64,000 nucleotides of DNA from Chryseobacterium culicis. GTDB lineage: Bacteria > Bacteroidota > Bacteroidia > Flavobacteriales > Weeksellaceae. The stretch spans positions 714,665 through 778,664 of the forward strand of contig NZ_PCPP01000001.1 of the NCBI RefSeq assembly GCF_002979755.1, written 5' to 3'. The position numbers and the translations under genes are program-made. Positions 7,656-16,280 of the stretch are shown in pieces. Positions within the stretch are counted from its first letter, which is position 1. Each line of letters begins with the position of its first letter. A model generated the notes under the pieces. The model saw only the letters and a list, made by a program, of their open reading frames with translations, was not told the origin of the DNA and did no database searches.

Positions 7656-9155
7656 ATGATAACCTCCGAAAATACTATGCCTAACAATCAAGGTTCATTC
7701 AATACCGATCCTTTTATTATTGATGTTTCCGGACATTTGGAAAGCCCGATTGATTTTGGAAACGAAGATTTTGCTTCTGGGAATATTCCTCAGGATCAGA
7801 GCCGATCTTCTCATCCGGATTTGTGGAAAATTGGAAAAAAATACAGCAGAAAGCTCAATCTTAACGAGGATCAATCCACCATGTTGGATACCATGTCTTT
7901 TTCCAGTAATGTTTTCAATGAGATTGAATATTGTAAAATACAGATTATTAAACAGTTTTTAAGATCCATTGAATACCTGTATCAGAACTGTATCCCTGTC
8001 AACAAATCCTATCCAACTGTCATTGAAGAACTGTCAGAAATTATCGTCTGCCTCCGGTACAATTACAGAAAAGACAGCCTGAATTACAATTACACTTACA
8101 ATTCCGTACAGACAGAAATTTTCAATCATATTTTGAAACTAAGTGAAAACAATGTCCGTGAAGTGTATGGTATTAAAAGAAAAATTAATACTGATTTTAT
8201 TTATACTGAGGAGGATATTCTTTATCATTACAATAAAAAGATCGCTTCAAAGCTTGATACCTTCCTGAGTGAAAACCAGCACCAGATTCTTGATGCCGAT
8301 TACAAAACCAATATTATCCTCAATGAGAATAATACCAACCGTTGGAAGACCAAATTTGAAATGATCCGGGATGATTATTCCAACTCCCTGGCCTTTGAAA
8401 GAGAGATATTCAGGCTTTCGGATGTGAATGTCAAAAATCCGTCAGTAGATGCTTTATTTTTTGAAGCTTCAAAATTTGTAGCAGAATATGATAAAGACTG
8501 TGCATTGAGGCTTTATATTTACTATCTAGAAAAGGATCTTAACTCCCCTAAATTTGATAAAAGAGAGCTTCCTAAAAATGTTCAGAAAAACCTGTTTTCT
8601 ACCTCAGAATTGTTCACTGACTTTGAAAATATTCTGAATGAGTTTATTGTAGACAGGAATCTAAAAAAAGCTCTTGAGAAAATCACTCAGTTTTATCTTC
8701 CTAAAAGAAAGAGAATTAAGATTGACCCTGAGGCTATTAAAAATATTCAGGAACAGCATTCTGAAACAGCCGATATATTAGGTAATATTCTTAATAATAA
8801 TGATAGCGAAGAGGAAATGATTTCCATGCAACAGACAGAAATTGCTGATGAAAAAGAATTAACCATTACCGCTATTCCACATCTATCAGAGATTCAGGTT
8901 TCCAAATATATGGATGATCTTCATTTAACAGAAATTCAAAAAGATATTATAGATTTATTTGAGAAACACAGCTTCAATATCCTACAGGAAGAGTTTGAGG
9001 GTTTTATCAAAGCAAAGGGACTGTTTATGGGCTCTACCATAGATTCTATTAATGAATGTTGTTTTGAACTTCTCGACGATATTCTTATTGAGGAAGAAGA
9101 GGAATATTTTATTATTAACACAAATTATTACAAAAAACTTTTAAAAAATGATTGA
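7656..9155 (+). CDS. TerB_C domain protein (TerB-C/helicase cassette)
   Basis: A 499-residue, mainly helical, acidic protein. The last about 80 residues (from LTEIQKDIIDLFEKHSFNIL to IIEEEEEYFIINTNYYKKL in type) fit the TerB_C domain, a small helical and winged-helix-like module known from predicted stress or DNA-processing cassettes. The N-terminal 60 residues are low in complexity, and the middle is a helical region with no recognised domain. No membrane segment or catalytic motif is visible. It overlaps the ATPase gene by 8 nt, so translation is coupled. Two starts are possible (ATG 7656 or ATG 7677). A scaffold role joining the BRCT protein to the ATPase and helicase is inference. Confidence 0.7.
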   Translation: MITSENTMPNNQGSFNTDPFIIDVSGHLESPIDFGNEDFASGNIPQDQSRSSHPDLWKIGKKYSRKLNLNEDQSTMLDTMSFSSNVFNEIEYCKIQIIKQFLRSIEYLYQNCIPVNKSYPTVIEELSEIIVCLRYNYRKDSLNYNYTYNSVQTEIFNHILKLSENNVREVYGIKRKINTDFIYTEEDILYHYNKKIASKLDTFLSENQHQILDADYKTNIILNENNTNRWKTKFEMIRDDYSNSLAFEREIFRLSDVNVKNPSVDALFFEASKFVAEYDKDCALRLYIYYLEKDLNSPKFDKRELPKNVQKNLFSTSELFTDFENILNEFIVDRNLKKALEKITQFYLPKRKRIKIDPEAIKNIQEQHSETADILGNILNNNDSEEEMISMQQTEIADEKELTITAIPHLSEIQVSKYMDDLHLTEIQKDIIDLFEKHSFNILQEEFEGFIKAKGLFMGSTIDSINECCFELLDDILIEEEEEYFIINTNYYKKLLKND

Positions 9156-10464
9156 CAATATTAAACCTAAAGAAGCTACTTCCATTATCAATTCTTTGGT
9201 AAGCGGAGTAGTTCCGAAAATAGGAGTACAACATATTACAGTAGGGAGATCTGAAGAAATCAATGCTTTTATCAGCGCTCTGGATGATGTCAAAAACGGA
9301 TTGAGCCTTGTGAAATTCTGGATTGGAGACTTTGGAAGTGGGAAATCTTTTATGCTTCATCTGCTGAATACAGTGACTTTAAAACAAAAGTTTGTTGTGG
9401 CTAATGCAGATTTTACACCGGATAACAGACTGTATTCCAATGATGGAAAAAGTGTGATGCTATATTCTGCAATTATGGATAATATTGCGATCCAGACCAA
9501 ACCAGAGGGAGGAGCATTGCCAACTTTACTTGAAAAATGGATAGAACAGGTGATTGCAAAAACGGCAGAGGAAAATCACATATCCCTGATGGAAATCCGA
9601 AGTGATCAGTATCTGGGGTTGATTCAGAATTCTATTATGAAAACTGTGAACGAAATCACAGAAATAGGTGGTTTTGATTTCGGTTCAGCTATTGTAAAAT
9701 ACTATGAAGGTTATATTAACGGAGATGAATTACTGCGCAGAAATGCACTGAAATGGTTGAAAGGAGAATACAGCACTAAAACAGAAGCAAGACAGGATTT
9801 AGGAATCAGGGAAATCATCAATGATTCCAATTATTATGATATGCTCAAGAATTTCTGCAAGCTTTTTGTGAGCATGGGCTATAGTGGTTTCATGATCAAC
9901 CTGGATGAAGCGATCAATCTCTATAAAATTTCTACAATGGCTTCCCGTGAGAAAAATTACGAGAAAATTCTGTCTATTTACAATGACTGTTTTCAGGGGA
10001 AAGTAGCCAACCTTTTCATTAATTTTGCCGGAACAAAAGAGTTTCTGGAAAATGAGAGAAGAGGTCTTTTCAGCTATCAGGCACTGAAATCCAGACTTGA
10101 AGCCAATAAATTCGAAACCTCTGAACTGCGTGATTTCGCCCAGCCGGTGATCAAACTAATGCCTTTGAATCATAATGAAATTTTTGTTCTGCTAAAAAAA
10201 CTGAAACTGATTTTTGATTTCAATTATAAAACAGAGCTGGATATTACAGATGAGGATATTTCTGCTTTTATGGAGGAAATTTTCAACAAACCAGGAGCTG
10301 CAGAGTTTCTGACGCCAAGAGAAGTAATCAGAGACTTTCTAAATATCCTTAATATCATCAGACAAAATCCCGAAGTGGATAAAAAAAGACTTTTCGGGGA
10401 AATTGAAATTGCAGACGAAAGACCCAATGATCTTATTCTTTTAGACAGTATTGAAGAATTATGA
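9148..10464 (+). CDS. BrxD-like ATP-binding protein (DUF2791 family)
   Basis: A 438-residue P-loop ATPase. Walker A is GDFGSGKS (residues 60-67) and Walker B is FMINLDEAINLYK (D253-E254), followed by an AAA/STAND-like helical region (FAQPVIKLMPLNHNEIFVLL). The sequence type is the BREX-associated BrxC/BrxD-like DUF2791 family. In BREX type 2 loci, BrxD is paired with the helicase BrxHI, as this gene is with the next one. The opening SIINSLVSGVVPKIGVQHIT is also typical. It overlaps the upstream gene by 8 nt and the helicase by 4 nt (ATGA). It probably loads or powers the helicase. No other BREX genes are present. Confidence 0.8.
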   Translation: MIDNIKPKEATSIINSLVSGVVPKIGVQHITVGRSEEINAFISALDDVKNGLSLVKFWIGDFGSGKSFMLHLLNTVTLKQKFVVANADFTPDNRLYSNDGKSVMLYSAIMDNIAIQTKPEGGALPTLLEKWIEQVIAKTAEENHISLMEIRSDQYLGLIQNSIMKTVNEITEIGGFDFGSAIVKYYEGYINGDELLRRNALKWLKGEYSTKTEARQDLGIREIINDSNYYDMLKNFCKLFVSMGYSGFMINLDEAINLYKISTMASREKNYEKILSIYNDCFQGKVANLFINFAGTKEFLENERRGLFSYQALKSRLEANKFETSELRDFAQPVIKLMPLNHNEIFVLLKKLKLIFDFNYKTELDITDEDISAFMEEIFNKPGAAEFLTPREVIRDFLNILNIIRQNPEVDKKRLFGEIEIADERPNDLILLDSIEEL

Positions 10465-12602
10465 CAGCCTTTAATCTGCTTTCCGAGCCCATCAGGAAAT
10501 ATATTCGGAATAAGAAATGGGAGAGCCTAAGACCTATTCAAGAAGCTTCTATTCAAAGAATTATTTCTACCGATAATAATTATATTTTAATATCAAGAAC
10601 AGCTTCAGGGAAAACTGAGGCTGCTTTTCTGCCTATCTTGTCTAAGGTAAATTTTAAAGTCCCCGGAGTAAAAGTACTTTATATTTCACCGCTTATTGCT
10701 TTGATCAACGATCAGTTTTTCAGAGTGGAAAGCCTTTGTGAATACCTGGATGTTCCTGTCATAAAATGGCATGGGGAAGCTTCTAAAGCTGCAAAAGACC
10801 GACTTTTAAAAAGCCCGGAAGGTATTGTTCTTATCACTCCTGAATCTATAGAAGCGATGTTTGTGAATAAACCTTACAATATACGCCATCTTTTTTCTGG
10901 GCTGGAGTATGTGGTTATTGATGAAATTCATTCTTTTTTAGGATCAGACAGAGGAACTCATCTGCAGTCATTATTGAGCCGCCTTCAAAAAATAAATGTC
11001 AAAAAATTCAGTATTGTAGGGCTTTCTGCAACAGTAAGTGATGCCAATCAATATACCGAGCTAAAAGAATTTTTAGGAGATAGTGAGCATACAAAAGTTA
11101 TCAGGGATACTACTCCCAAGCCAATCAATGCAGTCTTTAAATATTTCCCAGGCTCTGTTGAAGAACTACCTTTACCATTATTAAAAGACCTTTATATCCG
11201 AACCAGAGAAAGTAAAGTTTTAATATTTCCGAATGCCCGTGGAAGAGTGGAAGAAGTAGCTGTGAAACTGAAACAGATCTCTGAGAAAATAGGTGGACAT
11301 AAAAATTATTTTTCACATCATTCTTCTGTAGATAAAGAAGTCCGCGAATATGTTGAGTTTTTTGCTAAAAATTCAGCTTTACAGAACTTTTGTATTTCCT
11401 GTACTTCAACACTGGAACTGGGAATTGATATTGGTAATGTGGATGAAGTAGTACAGATAGATGCTACCCACAGTATTGCCTCACTCATTCAGCGTGTGGG
11501 AAGAAGTGGCAGAAGGGAAGGAAAAGCGAGCAATTTATTACTTTACGCAACAGAACCATGGAGCCTACTGCAATCTTTAGCCTGCTGGATGCTCTATAAA
11601 GAACAATATATAGAGCCTGTTTCCATTAACAAAAAGCCTTATGACATTATGGTTCATCAGCTTTTATCTACTGTTAAAAGCTCTTCAGTGATTTCTTTGC
11701 CTGAACTTGTGGAAGAAATCACAAGAAATTCTGCATTTTCAGAGATCAGCATGGAGGAAACAGAAGAAATCATCCACTACCTTACTGCTATTGATTTTTT
11801 TGAAAAATTGGGTAATGAACTGATTATTGGGATACACGGAGAAGAAGTAGTCAACACAAAAGAATTCTATAGCCTTTTCGATGCCCCTGTTTTTTTTAAA
11901 GTATCCAGCAGTGGAGTGAAAATTGGAGAATTACCATTATCACCACAGATAAGAGAGAATGAAAATATCTATCTGTCTGCTAAAATATGGAGTATAAAGG
12001 ATATTGATTATCAAACCAAAAAAATAGAGGTAATTCCTGCCAAAGATGGTAAAAAGCCTAAATTTTTTGGAGATGCTGCAGATACAGCTCATCAGATCAG
12101 GGAAAAGATGCTTGAAATTCTTATTTCAAAAGAGCAATACGACTTTTTGGATGATGTTGCCCAACAAATCATTATTCTTTTGCGAAGTGAATTTTCGTCT
12201 TTTATCATCAATGATTGTAAAAAGAAAAGGCCTTTGTTAAACCATAACGAAAAAATTACTTTTTATTCTTTTACAAGTTCAAAAATCAACCGGACGATAG
12301 AACTGATATTGGATAGCCTGAATATAGAGAATAGATTAGATCCTCAAAAAAGTGCTTTTGAAATAGAAGACTGTACCCTGGAAGAGTTAAAAACAGTCCT
12401 ATCCAGACCTGATATAGGTCAGAATATTGATGAAGTGCTGACGGATTTATTAGAAAGCAGACCTGAAATTATAGACTTTTCAAAATGGGGTAAATATCTT
12501 CCTGTAACCTATCAAATAAAATTGCTAAAAGAAAAATATTTCGACCTTAAAGGCTGTTATGCTTATCTCAAAGATTTGGAAATCACAGAGAACAATTTTT
12601 AG
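10461..12602 (+). CDS. Lhr-like DEAD/DEAH-box helicase (BrxHI-like)
   Basis: A 713-residue superfamily 2 helicase. Motif Q-like RPIQEASIQ precedes Walker A RTASGKT (K51), motif II is DEIH (154-157), motif III is GLSATVSD, and domain 2 has CTSTLELGIDIGNVDEVVQI with motif VI QRVGRSGRREG (from Q344). The C-terminal about 300 residues are a family-specific extension as in Lhr-like helicases. BrxHI of BREX type 2 has the same partner (BrxD). The role is probably ATP-driven DNA or RNA-DNA unwinding within a defence or repair complex. Length is shorter than housekeeping Lhr. A long hairpin terminator follows at once. Confidence 0.84.
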   Translation: MTAFNLLSEPIRKYIRNKKWESLRPIQEASIQRIISTDNNYILISRTASGKTEAAFLPILSKVNFKVPGVKVLYISPLIALINDQFFRVESLCEYLDVPVIKWHGEASKAAKDRLLKSPEGIVLITPESIEAMFVNKPYNIRHLFSGLEYVVIDEIHSFLGSDRGTHLQSLLSRLQKINVKKFSIVGLSATVSDANQYTELKEFLGDSEHTKVIRDTTPKPINAVFKYFPGSVEELPLPLLKDLYIRTRESKVLIFPNARGRVEEVAVKLKQISEKIGGHKNYFSHHSSVDKEVREYVEFFAKNSALQNFCISCTSTLELGIDIGNVDEVVQIDATHSIASLIQRVGRSGRREGKASNLLLYATEPWSLLQSLACWMLYKEQYIEPVSINKKPYDIMVHQLLSTVKSSSVISLPELVEEITRNSAFSEISMEETEEIIHYLTAIDFFEKLGNELIIGIHGEEVVNTKEFYSLFDAPVFFKVSSSGVKIGELPLSPQIRENENIYLSAKIWSIKDIDYQTKKIEVIPAKDGKKPKFFGDAADTAHQIREKMLEILISKEQYDFLDDVAQQIIILLRSEFSSFIINDCKKKRPLLNHNEKITFYSFTSSKINRTIELILDSLNIENRLDPQKSAFEIEDCTLEELKTVLSRPDIGQNIDEVLTDLLESRPEIIDFSKWGKYLPVTYQIKLLKEKYFDLKGCYAYLKDLEITENNF

Positions 12603-12648
12603 AAATAGAAAACCGGATTTAAAATAAATTCGGTTTTCTATTTCTAAA
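12598..12648. terminator. Strong terminator after the TerB/helicase cassette
   Basis: A perfect inverted repeat of at least 18 bp (arms 12598-12615 and 12631-12648), beginning at the helicase stop codon, with further pairing toward a short loop. It closes the cassette. Confidence 0.85.
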
Positions 12649-13136
12649 GAATATTTGTTTGAATTTTTTTGTCTTGTTATCACATATCAACTTTCTATTC
12701 ATTGTTTCTAACTGTTTTTACTAAGCCCCAAAACATTGATCGAGATCATAAAAAGTAAAGGCTATAACATGTTAGATTTACACTCTATCAATAAAGAGAA
12801 AGCAGGCAATTGAAAAATTGAATAGTATTTTATCTACAATATTAACGTGGTATCTATGTGGTACGCGGATTTTATAGAATTTTAATCATTTTTTCTTTCT
12901 TTGCCATTAAGAAATAGGACAAATTTCATAGACACTATTTTTTCGTGTATTCATTTCTTTAATACATGAAATCTGTTTTTAAATGATGATATGATCATTG
13001 AAAAAGCCAATGAAATTTTGAATACATAAAAATTATTTTGTTCTCCAGATTACCCTACAGATTGATCAGAGAAAAAAGCTTTGTACAGATACACAAAAGA
13101 TGTGGCATCTGAAATGAGTAGAGATGAAAAAGTATT
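12649..13136. other. 488-bp gap without a recognisable gene; FNR-like site inside
   Basis: No open frame of useful length or recognisable protein remnant was found here. It contains a near-FNR palindrome at 12736-12749 and, about 30 bp downstream, TAGATTTA, one base from the -7 consensus. The gene that follows looks like only the C-terminal domain of a larger regulator family, so decayed coding sequence is possible, but I could not show it. Confidence 0.4.
12736..12749. promoter_or_regulatory. Near-consensus FNR-type box without an obvious target gene
   Basis: TTGAT-CGAG-ATCAT matches 9 of 10 arm bases of the FNR box. A weak -7 element TAGATTTA is at 12773-12780, which would put the box near -41. 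The next gene starts about 350 bp further on. Confidence 0.35.
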
Positions 13137-13478
13137 ATGAAAAATAAAAAAACTGAAACTAACTTAGAGGATTTAACGAAAAAGATTCTTGTACAAGACG
13201 AAATAATGGCATTAGCCAAAAGCAATTCCCCTCGTCTCTTAAATAAATTCCGACTGGTTTATCCCGATTTTTTTAAAAAGTTATCTGATATACAGCCTTC
13301 CCTTAAAAATTCTGAACTGATCTTTTGTATTTACCTTAAGCTCAATATGACCACAAAGGAAATTGCAACCTGTATTTTTGTTACCCCAAAAGCAATACAA
13401 AACAGGAAAAACAGAATCAGAAAAAAACTCAATATTCCTTCTGAATTTGATATCTATAAATGGTTTAATGAAATTTAA
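13137..13478 (+). CDS. Stand-alone LuxR-type HTH protein (C-terminal domain of TPR regulators)
   Basis: A 113-residue basic protein with a GerE/LuxR-like helix-turn-helix in its last 65 residues: NSELIFCIYLKLNMTTKEIA, then VTPKAIQNRKNRIRKKLNIP. In flavobacteria this module normally ends much longer proteins with tetratricopeptide repeats and a membrane segment; here the sensor part is missing. It is therefore a small independent regulator or the remnant of a larger gene. The 3' end of the reading frame forms the left arm of an 18-bp terminator hairpin shared with the convergent MBL gene. No neighbour suggests a target. Confidence 0.65.
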   Translation: MKNKKTETNLEDLTKKILVQDEIMALAKSNSPRLLNKFRLVYPDFFKKLSDIQPSLKNSELIFCIYLKLNMTTKEIATCIFVTPKAIQNRKNRIRKKLNIPSEFDIYKWFNEI

Positions 13479-13492
13479 ACCATTTATAGATA
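13451..13492. terminator. Bidirectional terminator overlapping a coding end
   Basis: Perfect 18-bp arms at 13451-13468 and 13475-13492 with a 6-nt loop. The left arm and part of the right arm encode the last residues and stop of the HTH protein; the right arm ends 2 nt before the stop of the convergent MBL gene. Confidence 0.75.
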
Positions 13493-13493
13493 T

Positions 13494-14225
13494 TTAAACT
13501 TCTACTACAGATTTCTCCAGGTCATGGTACAAAAGAATTTTCCAATGGTTTTCTCTTGCTTCTTTTTCCCATGTAAGTCTTAATTCCATGGCTTTTCTGC
13601 CATCGAAATCACTTTTATAGGCTAAATGATATTTTAAATAAGAAGCCTGCGGAAGATCATCAGCACCATAAAAAACAGTTTCCCCATTTTCTCTGATCCA
13701 GAACACCTGCATAAAGGGGGTGTGCCCACCAACCACTTCATAAGAAATCTCTTCTGTGATCTGTCCCTGATCATCATTCATCCAGGTAATATTCGGGAGC
13801 TCAATCAGTTTTTCCAGCATATCAAAATCAAAAGAAGGATTTCCTTTCTTCTCCATCGCAAAATCCAGTTCGCGTTTCTGAATATAAATCTGGGCATTTG
13901 GAAAAGCAGCTTCAAAACCATTATCTGTAAGCTTTACAGCGCCTTCAATATGATCTTTATGAAGGTGAGACAGTAATAACTTTGTAATTTGATCAGGCCG
14001 GATATTTTCCTTTTCCAGAATTTCTGAAACAACAGTGGATCCGGATTCATTTTTCCAGCCAATTCCTGCATCCAGAAGGATATAATCATTTTCAGTAATG
14101 ATAAGAAAGGGTTGGACAGACATTTTTATTCCTCCAACTTTATCAAAATTGTCTTCTGTTAAAAGCGTGAAGTCTTTGGTTTTGCTTGCCGAAAAATTAC
14201 CTTCTTTAAGTGGAATGATTTTCAT
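13494..14225 (-). CDS. MBL fold metallo-hydrolase
   Basis: A 243-residue metallo-beta-lactamase-fold enzyme. The metal motif is LLLSHLHKDHIEG (H-x-H-x-D-H), followed by a conserved GGHTPFMQVFWI and the later D of FYGADDLP. The sequence type is close to lactonase-like or YtnP-like hydrolases, but the substrate cannot be assigned. The frame extends upstream to 14270; ATG 14225 (M-K-I-I-P-L-K-E-G) is the likely start because the beta-strand pair begins there. It is convergent with the HTH stub and stands alone. Confidence 0.84.
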   Translation of the reverse strand: MKIIPLKEGNFSASKTKDFTLLTEDNFDKVGGIKMSVQPFLIITENDYILLDAGIGWKNESGSTVVSEILEKENIRPDQITKLLLSHLHKDHIEGAVKLTDNGFEAAFPNAQIYIQKRELDFAMEKKGNPSFDFDMLEKLIELPNITWMNDDQGQITEEISYEVVGGHTPFMQVFWIRENGETVFYGADDLPQASYLKYHLAYKSDFDGRKAMELRLTWEKEARENHWKILLYHDLEKSVVEV

Positions 14226-14480
14226 GCTGCAAATTTCTTTAATATTTCTAATATTCAAAAGGTTTTTCATCGATATAAATTATCAATAAAAACAATCATA
14301 GAAGCAGAACGCTGGAATCATTCTACTTATCACAGAATCATCCATCATTCATAAAAATGTAAAGATGAGAGACTGATCATTTCTTTTTTTTATGATTACC
14401 TTTGATTTCTTAAAAATCTGACGGACTCTATCATGATTTGCCGTCGGACATCTTTCAATCCAAATAAAATCTTATACGCA

Positions 14481-15665
14481 ATGCAGGAGAGTTCTTCCCA
14501 TGGTATTTCCCGGACTGTTATCTGGCTTATGGCTATTATTTCCGGACTTGTGGTCGCCAATAATTATTATAATCAACCTTTATTGGCGCTTATTTCTGAA
14601 GAACTTCAGGTTTCTGAGAGTGCAGCGAGTAAAATATCTGTACTCACACAGATTGGCTATGCCTTAGGGCTGTTACTAATTGTGCCGTTGGGAGATAAAT
14701 TCTTTCGCAAGAAATTAATTCTAATCGATTTGTTTTTGGTTTTCGGGTCGCTCTTATGGATGACTTTTGCTACTCAATTGTGGATGTTGTATGCTGCCAG
14801 CTTATTAATTGGTGCTACATCCGTGATTCCGCAATTGTTTGTTCCTATTGCAGCAGAGCTTTCATCTGATAAAGAGAAATCAGCCAATATTGGGCTGGTT
14901 ATGTCCGGATTATTGTTGGGAATCCTTCTTTCCCGTTTTATAGGGGGAATAGTAGGGGAAGTATGGGGCTGGAGAGCCATGTTTGGTATTGCTGCCGGAT
15001 TGATGATTCTGGTTTGGCTGGCAGTTTATAAAATGCTACCTGAGCTGTCACCTAATTTTAAAGGAACTTACAAAGAACTGATGCGTTCTGTTGCTCAGCT
15101 TGCCAAAACACAGCCTGTACTTCAGTTGGCATCTTTCCGTGGAGCAATGGCATTTGGATCGATGTGTGCACTGTTTACAACATTGGTTTTTCACATGGAG
15201 AAACCGCCTTTTAACGCCGGATCATCTGTAGTAGGAAGTTTTGGATTGGCAGGAGCGGTAGGAGCTTTAGCGGCTGCAAAAGTAGGAAAACTTCAAAAGT
15301 ATCTGGATCTTAACCGAATTATATTATATTCTTTATTGATCGTTATTGGAAGCTGGGGTTTTACCTATTTTGCAGGGGAAACCTATTGGGGATTGATTGT
15401 AGGAGTAATTCTTGTTGACCTAGGAGTACAGTCAAGCCATATCATGAATCAGACCAATTATTTCCTTATCAAATCTAATGCTGTAAACAGACTGAATACT
15501 GTTTATATGGTATCTTACTTCATTGGAGGATCACTGGGAACATGGCTGGCTTCTATCGCCTGGCAAAAGGCTCAATGGACAGGAGTTTGTTTTGTAGGGA
15601 CAACATTTGGAATATTGGCACTCATAGCACATGTCCTGTTTTGTAAAAAAGTGAATAAAGCATAA
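14481..15665 (+). CDS. MFS transporter
   Basis: A 394-residue inner-membrane protein with about 12 hydrophobic segments. After the first segment (VIWLMAIISGLVVANNYYNQ) comes the loop between TM2 and TM3, LGDKFFRKKLILIDLF, the MFS signature. The NNYYNQPLL stretch is typical of DHA1-like efflux proteins related to YnfM/arabinose exporters. The frame is open to 14433 but ATG 14481 gives a normal N-terminus. The substrate is unknown. It is convergent with the HxlR regulator beyond a strong terminator. Confidence 0.86.
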   Translation: MQESSSHGISRTVIWLMAIISGLVVANNYYNQPLLALISEELQVSESAASKISVLTQIGYALGLLLIVPLGDKFFRKKLILIDLFLVFGSLLWMTFATQLWMLYAASLLIGATSVIPQLFVPIAAELSSDKEKSANIGLVMSGLLLGILLSRFIGGIVGEVWGWRAMFGIAAGLMILVWLAVYKMLPELSPNFKGTYKELMRSVAQLAKTQPVLQLASFRGAMAFGSMCALFTTLVFHMEKPPFNAGSSVVGSFGLAGAVGALAAAKVGKLQKYLDLNRIILYSLLIVIGSWGFTYFAGETYWGLIVGVILVDLGVQSSHIMNQTNYFLIKSNAVNRLNTVYMVSYFIGGSLGTWLASIAWQKAQWTGVCFVGTTFGILALIAHVLFCKKVNKA

Positions 15666-15697
15666 ATCAGAATTTATTTTACATTTCTGATTCTTTT

Positions 15698-15738
15698 AAG
15701 TTTCGGGGATTTTATCGTAGATAAAATCCCCGAAACTT
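15698..15738. terminator. Bidirectional terminator hairpin
   Basis: Perfect 19-bp arms (15698-15716 and 15720-15738) with a 3-nt loop and a T-run on the plus side. It lies between the convergent MFS and HxlR genes. Confidence 0.88.
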
Positions 15739-15740
15739 TT

Positions 15741-16124
15741 TTATTTATACTCTTCTGCATTCTCTTGTACCTGCATCAATTCTCTATGCTTTCCGCCCCA
15801 TTCATCGAGCTGTTTCCAGATCGGAATCAACTCTCTGGCAATAGCTGTAAGTTCATAATCTACCCTTGGAGGAACTTCCGCATGTACGGTTCTCTTCACC
15901 AGACTTTCTTTCTCCAGTTCTCTTAACTGAAGCGTCAGCATTCTTTCTGTTATCCCTGAGATAGAGTTTCTAAGTTCACTGAAACGTAATTTCCCATCTT
16001 TTAATTTATTTAAAATAATCAGTTTCCATCGGCCTCCGATTTTACATACTGCGTAACTCAGATCACAACCCTGTATATACTGTCTGTTGATATTATTCGT
16101 TGAATTTTCTTTTATCTTACCCAT
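15741..16124 (-). CDS. HxlR family winged-helix regulator
   Basis: A 127-residue HxlR-type regulator. The conserved CDLSYAVCKIGGRWKLIILN (with the sensor-type Cys at the start), the wing FSELRNSISGITERMLTLQL and the end VPPRVDYELTAIARELIPIW are all present. Such proteins respond to electrophiles, oxidants or organic acids and often control a divergent enzyme or transporter. Here the divergent genes are an alpha/beta hydrolase and an MFS exporter. A palindrome overlaps the region just upstream of its start, which suggests autoregulation. Confidence 0.88.
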   Translation of the reverse strand: MGKIKENSTNNINRQYIQGCDLSYAVCKIGGRWKLIILNKLKDGKLRFSELRNSISGITERMLTLQLRELEKESLVKRTVHAEVPPRVDYELTAIARELIPIWKQLDEWGGKHRELMQVQENAEEYK

Positions 16125-16125
16125 T

Positions 16126-16143
16126 ACTTACAAATTTGTTAGT
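16126..16143. promoter_or_regulatory. Putative HxlR operator
   Basis: An 18-bp imperfect palindrome with a perfect core ACAAATTTGT (16130-16139), 2 bp upstream of the HxlR start and in the shared control region with the hydrolase gene. Its binding is inferred from position. Confidence 0.45.
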
Positions 16144-16280
16144 ACCATACATTTAGCTGTATACAATGCAAATGTAAGGGTTGAGATTTAATTTTGTTGC
16201 TCAAAACAGAAAATATACTGCAATAAAGAACAATAGCGCTCATGTTCGCAGCAGAAACAATAACTTAAATCAAAATAGAA

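Noticed and set aside
6738..9155. Calling it a tellurite resistance operon
   Set aside because: TerB-like domains alone do not show this; TerC, TerD and TerZ genes are absent.
6738..12602. Calling the cassette a BREX system
   Set aside because: Only the BrxD-like and BrxHI-like pair is present; PglZ, PglX, BrxC/PglY and methylase genes are absent.
12649..13136. A decayed LytTR-type regulator (reading RLIREKSFVQIHKRC near 13060-13115)
   Set aside because: The stretch is short and matches only loosely; no upstream response-regulator sequence was found.
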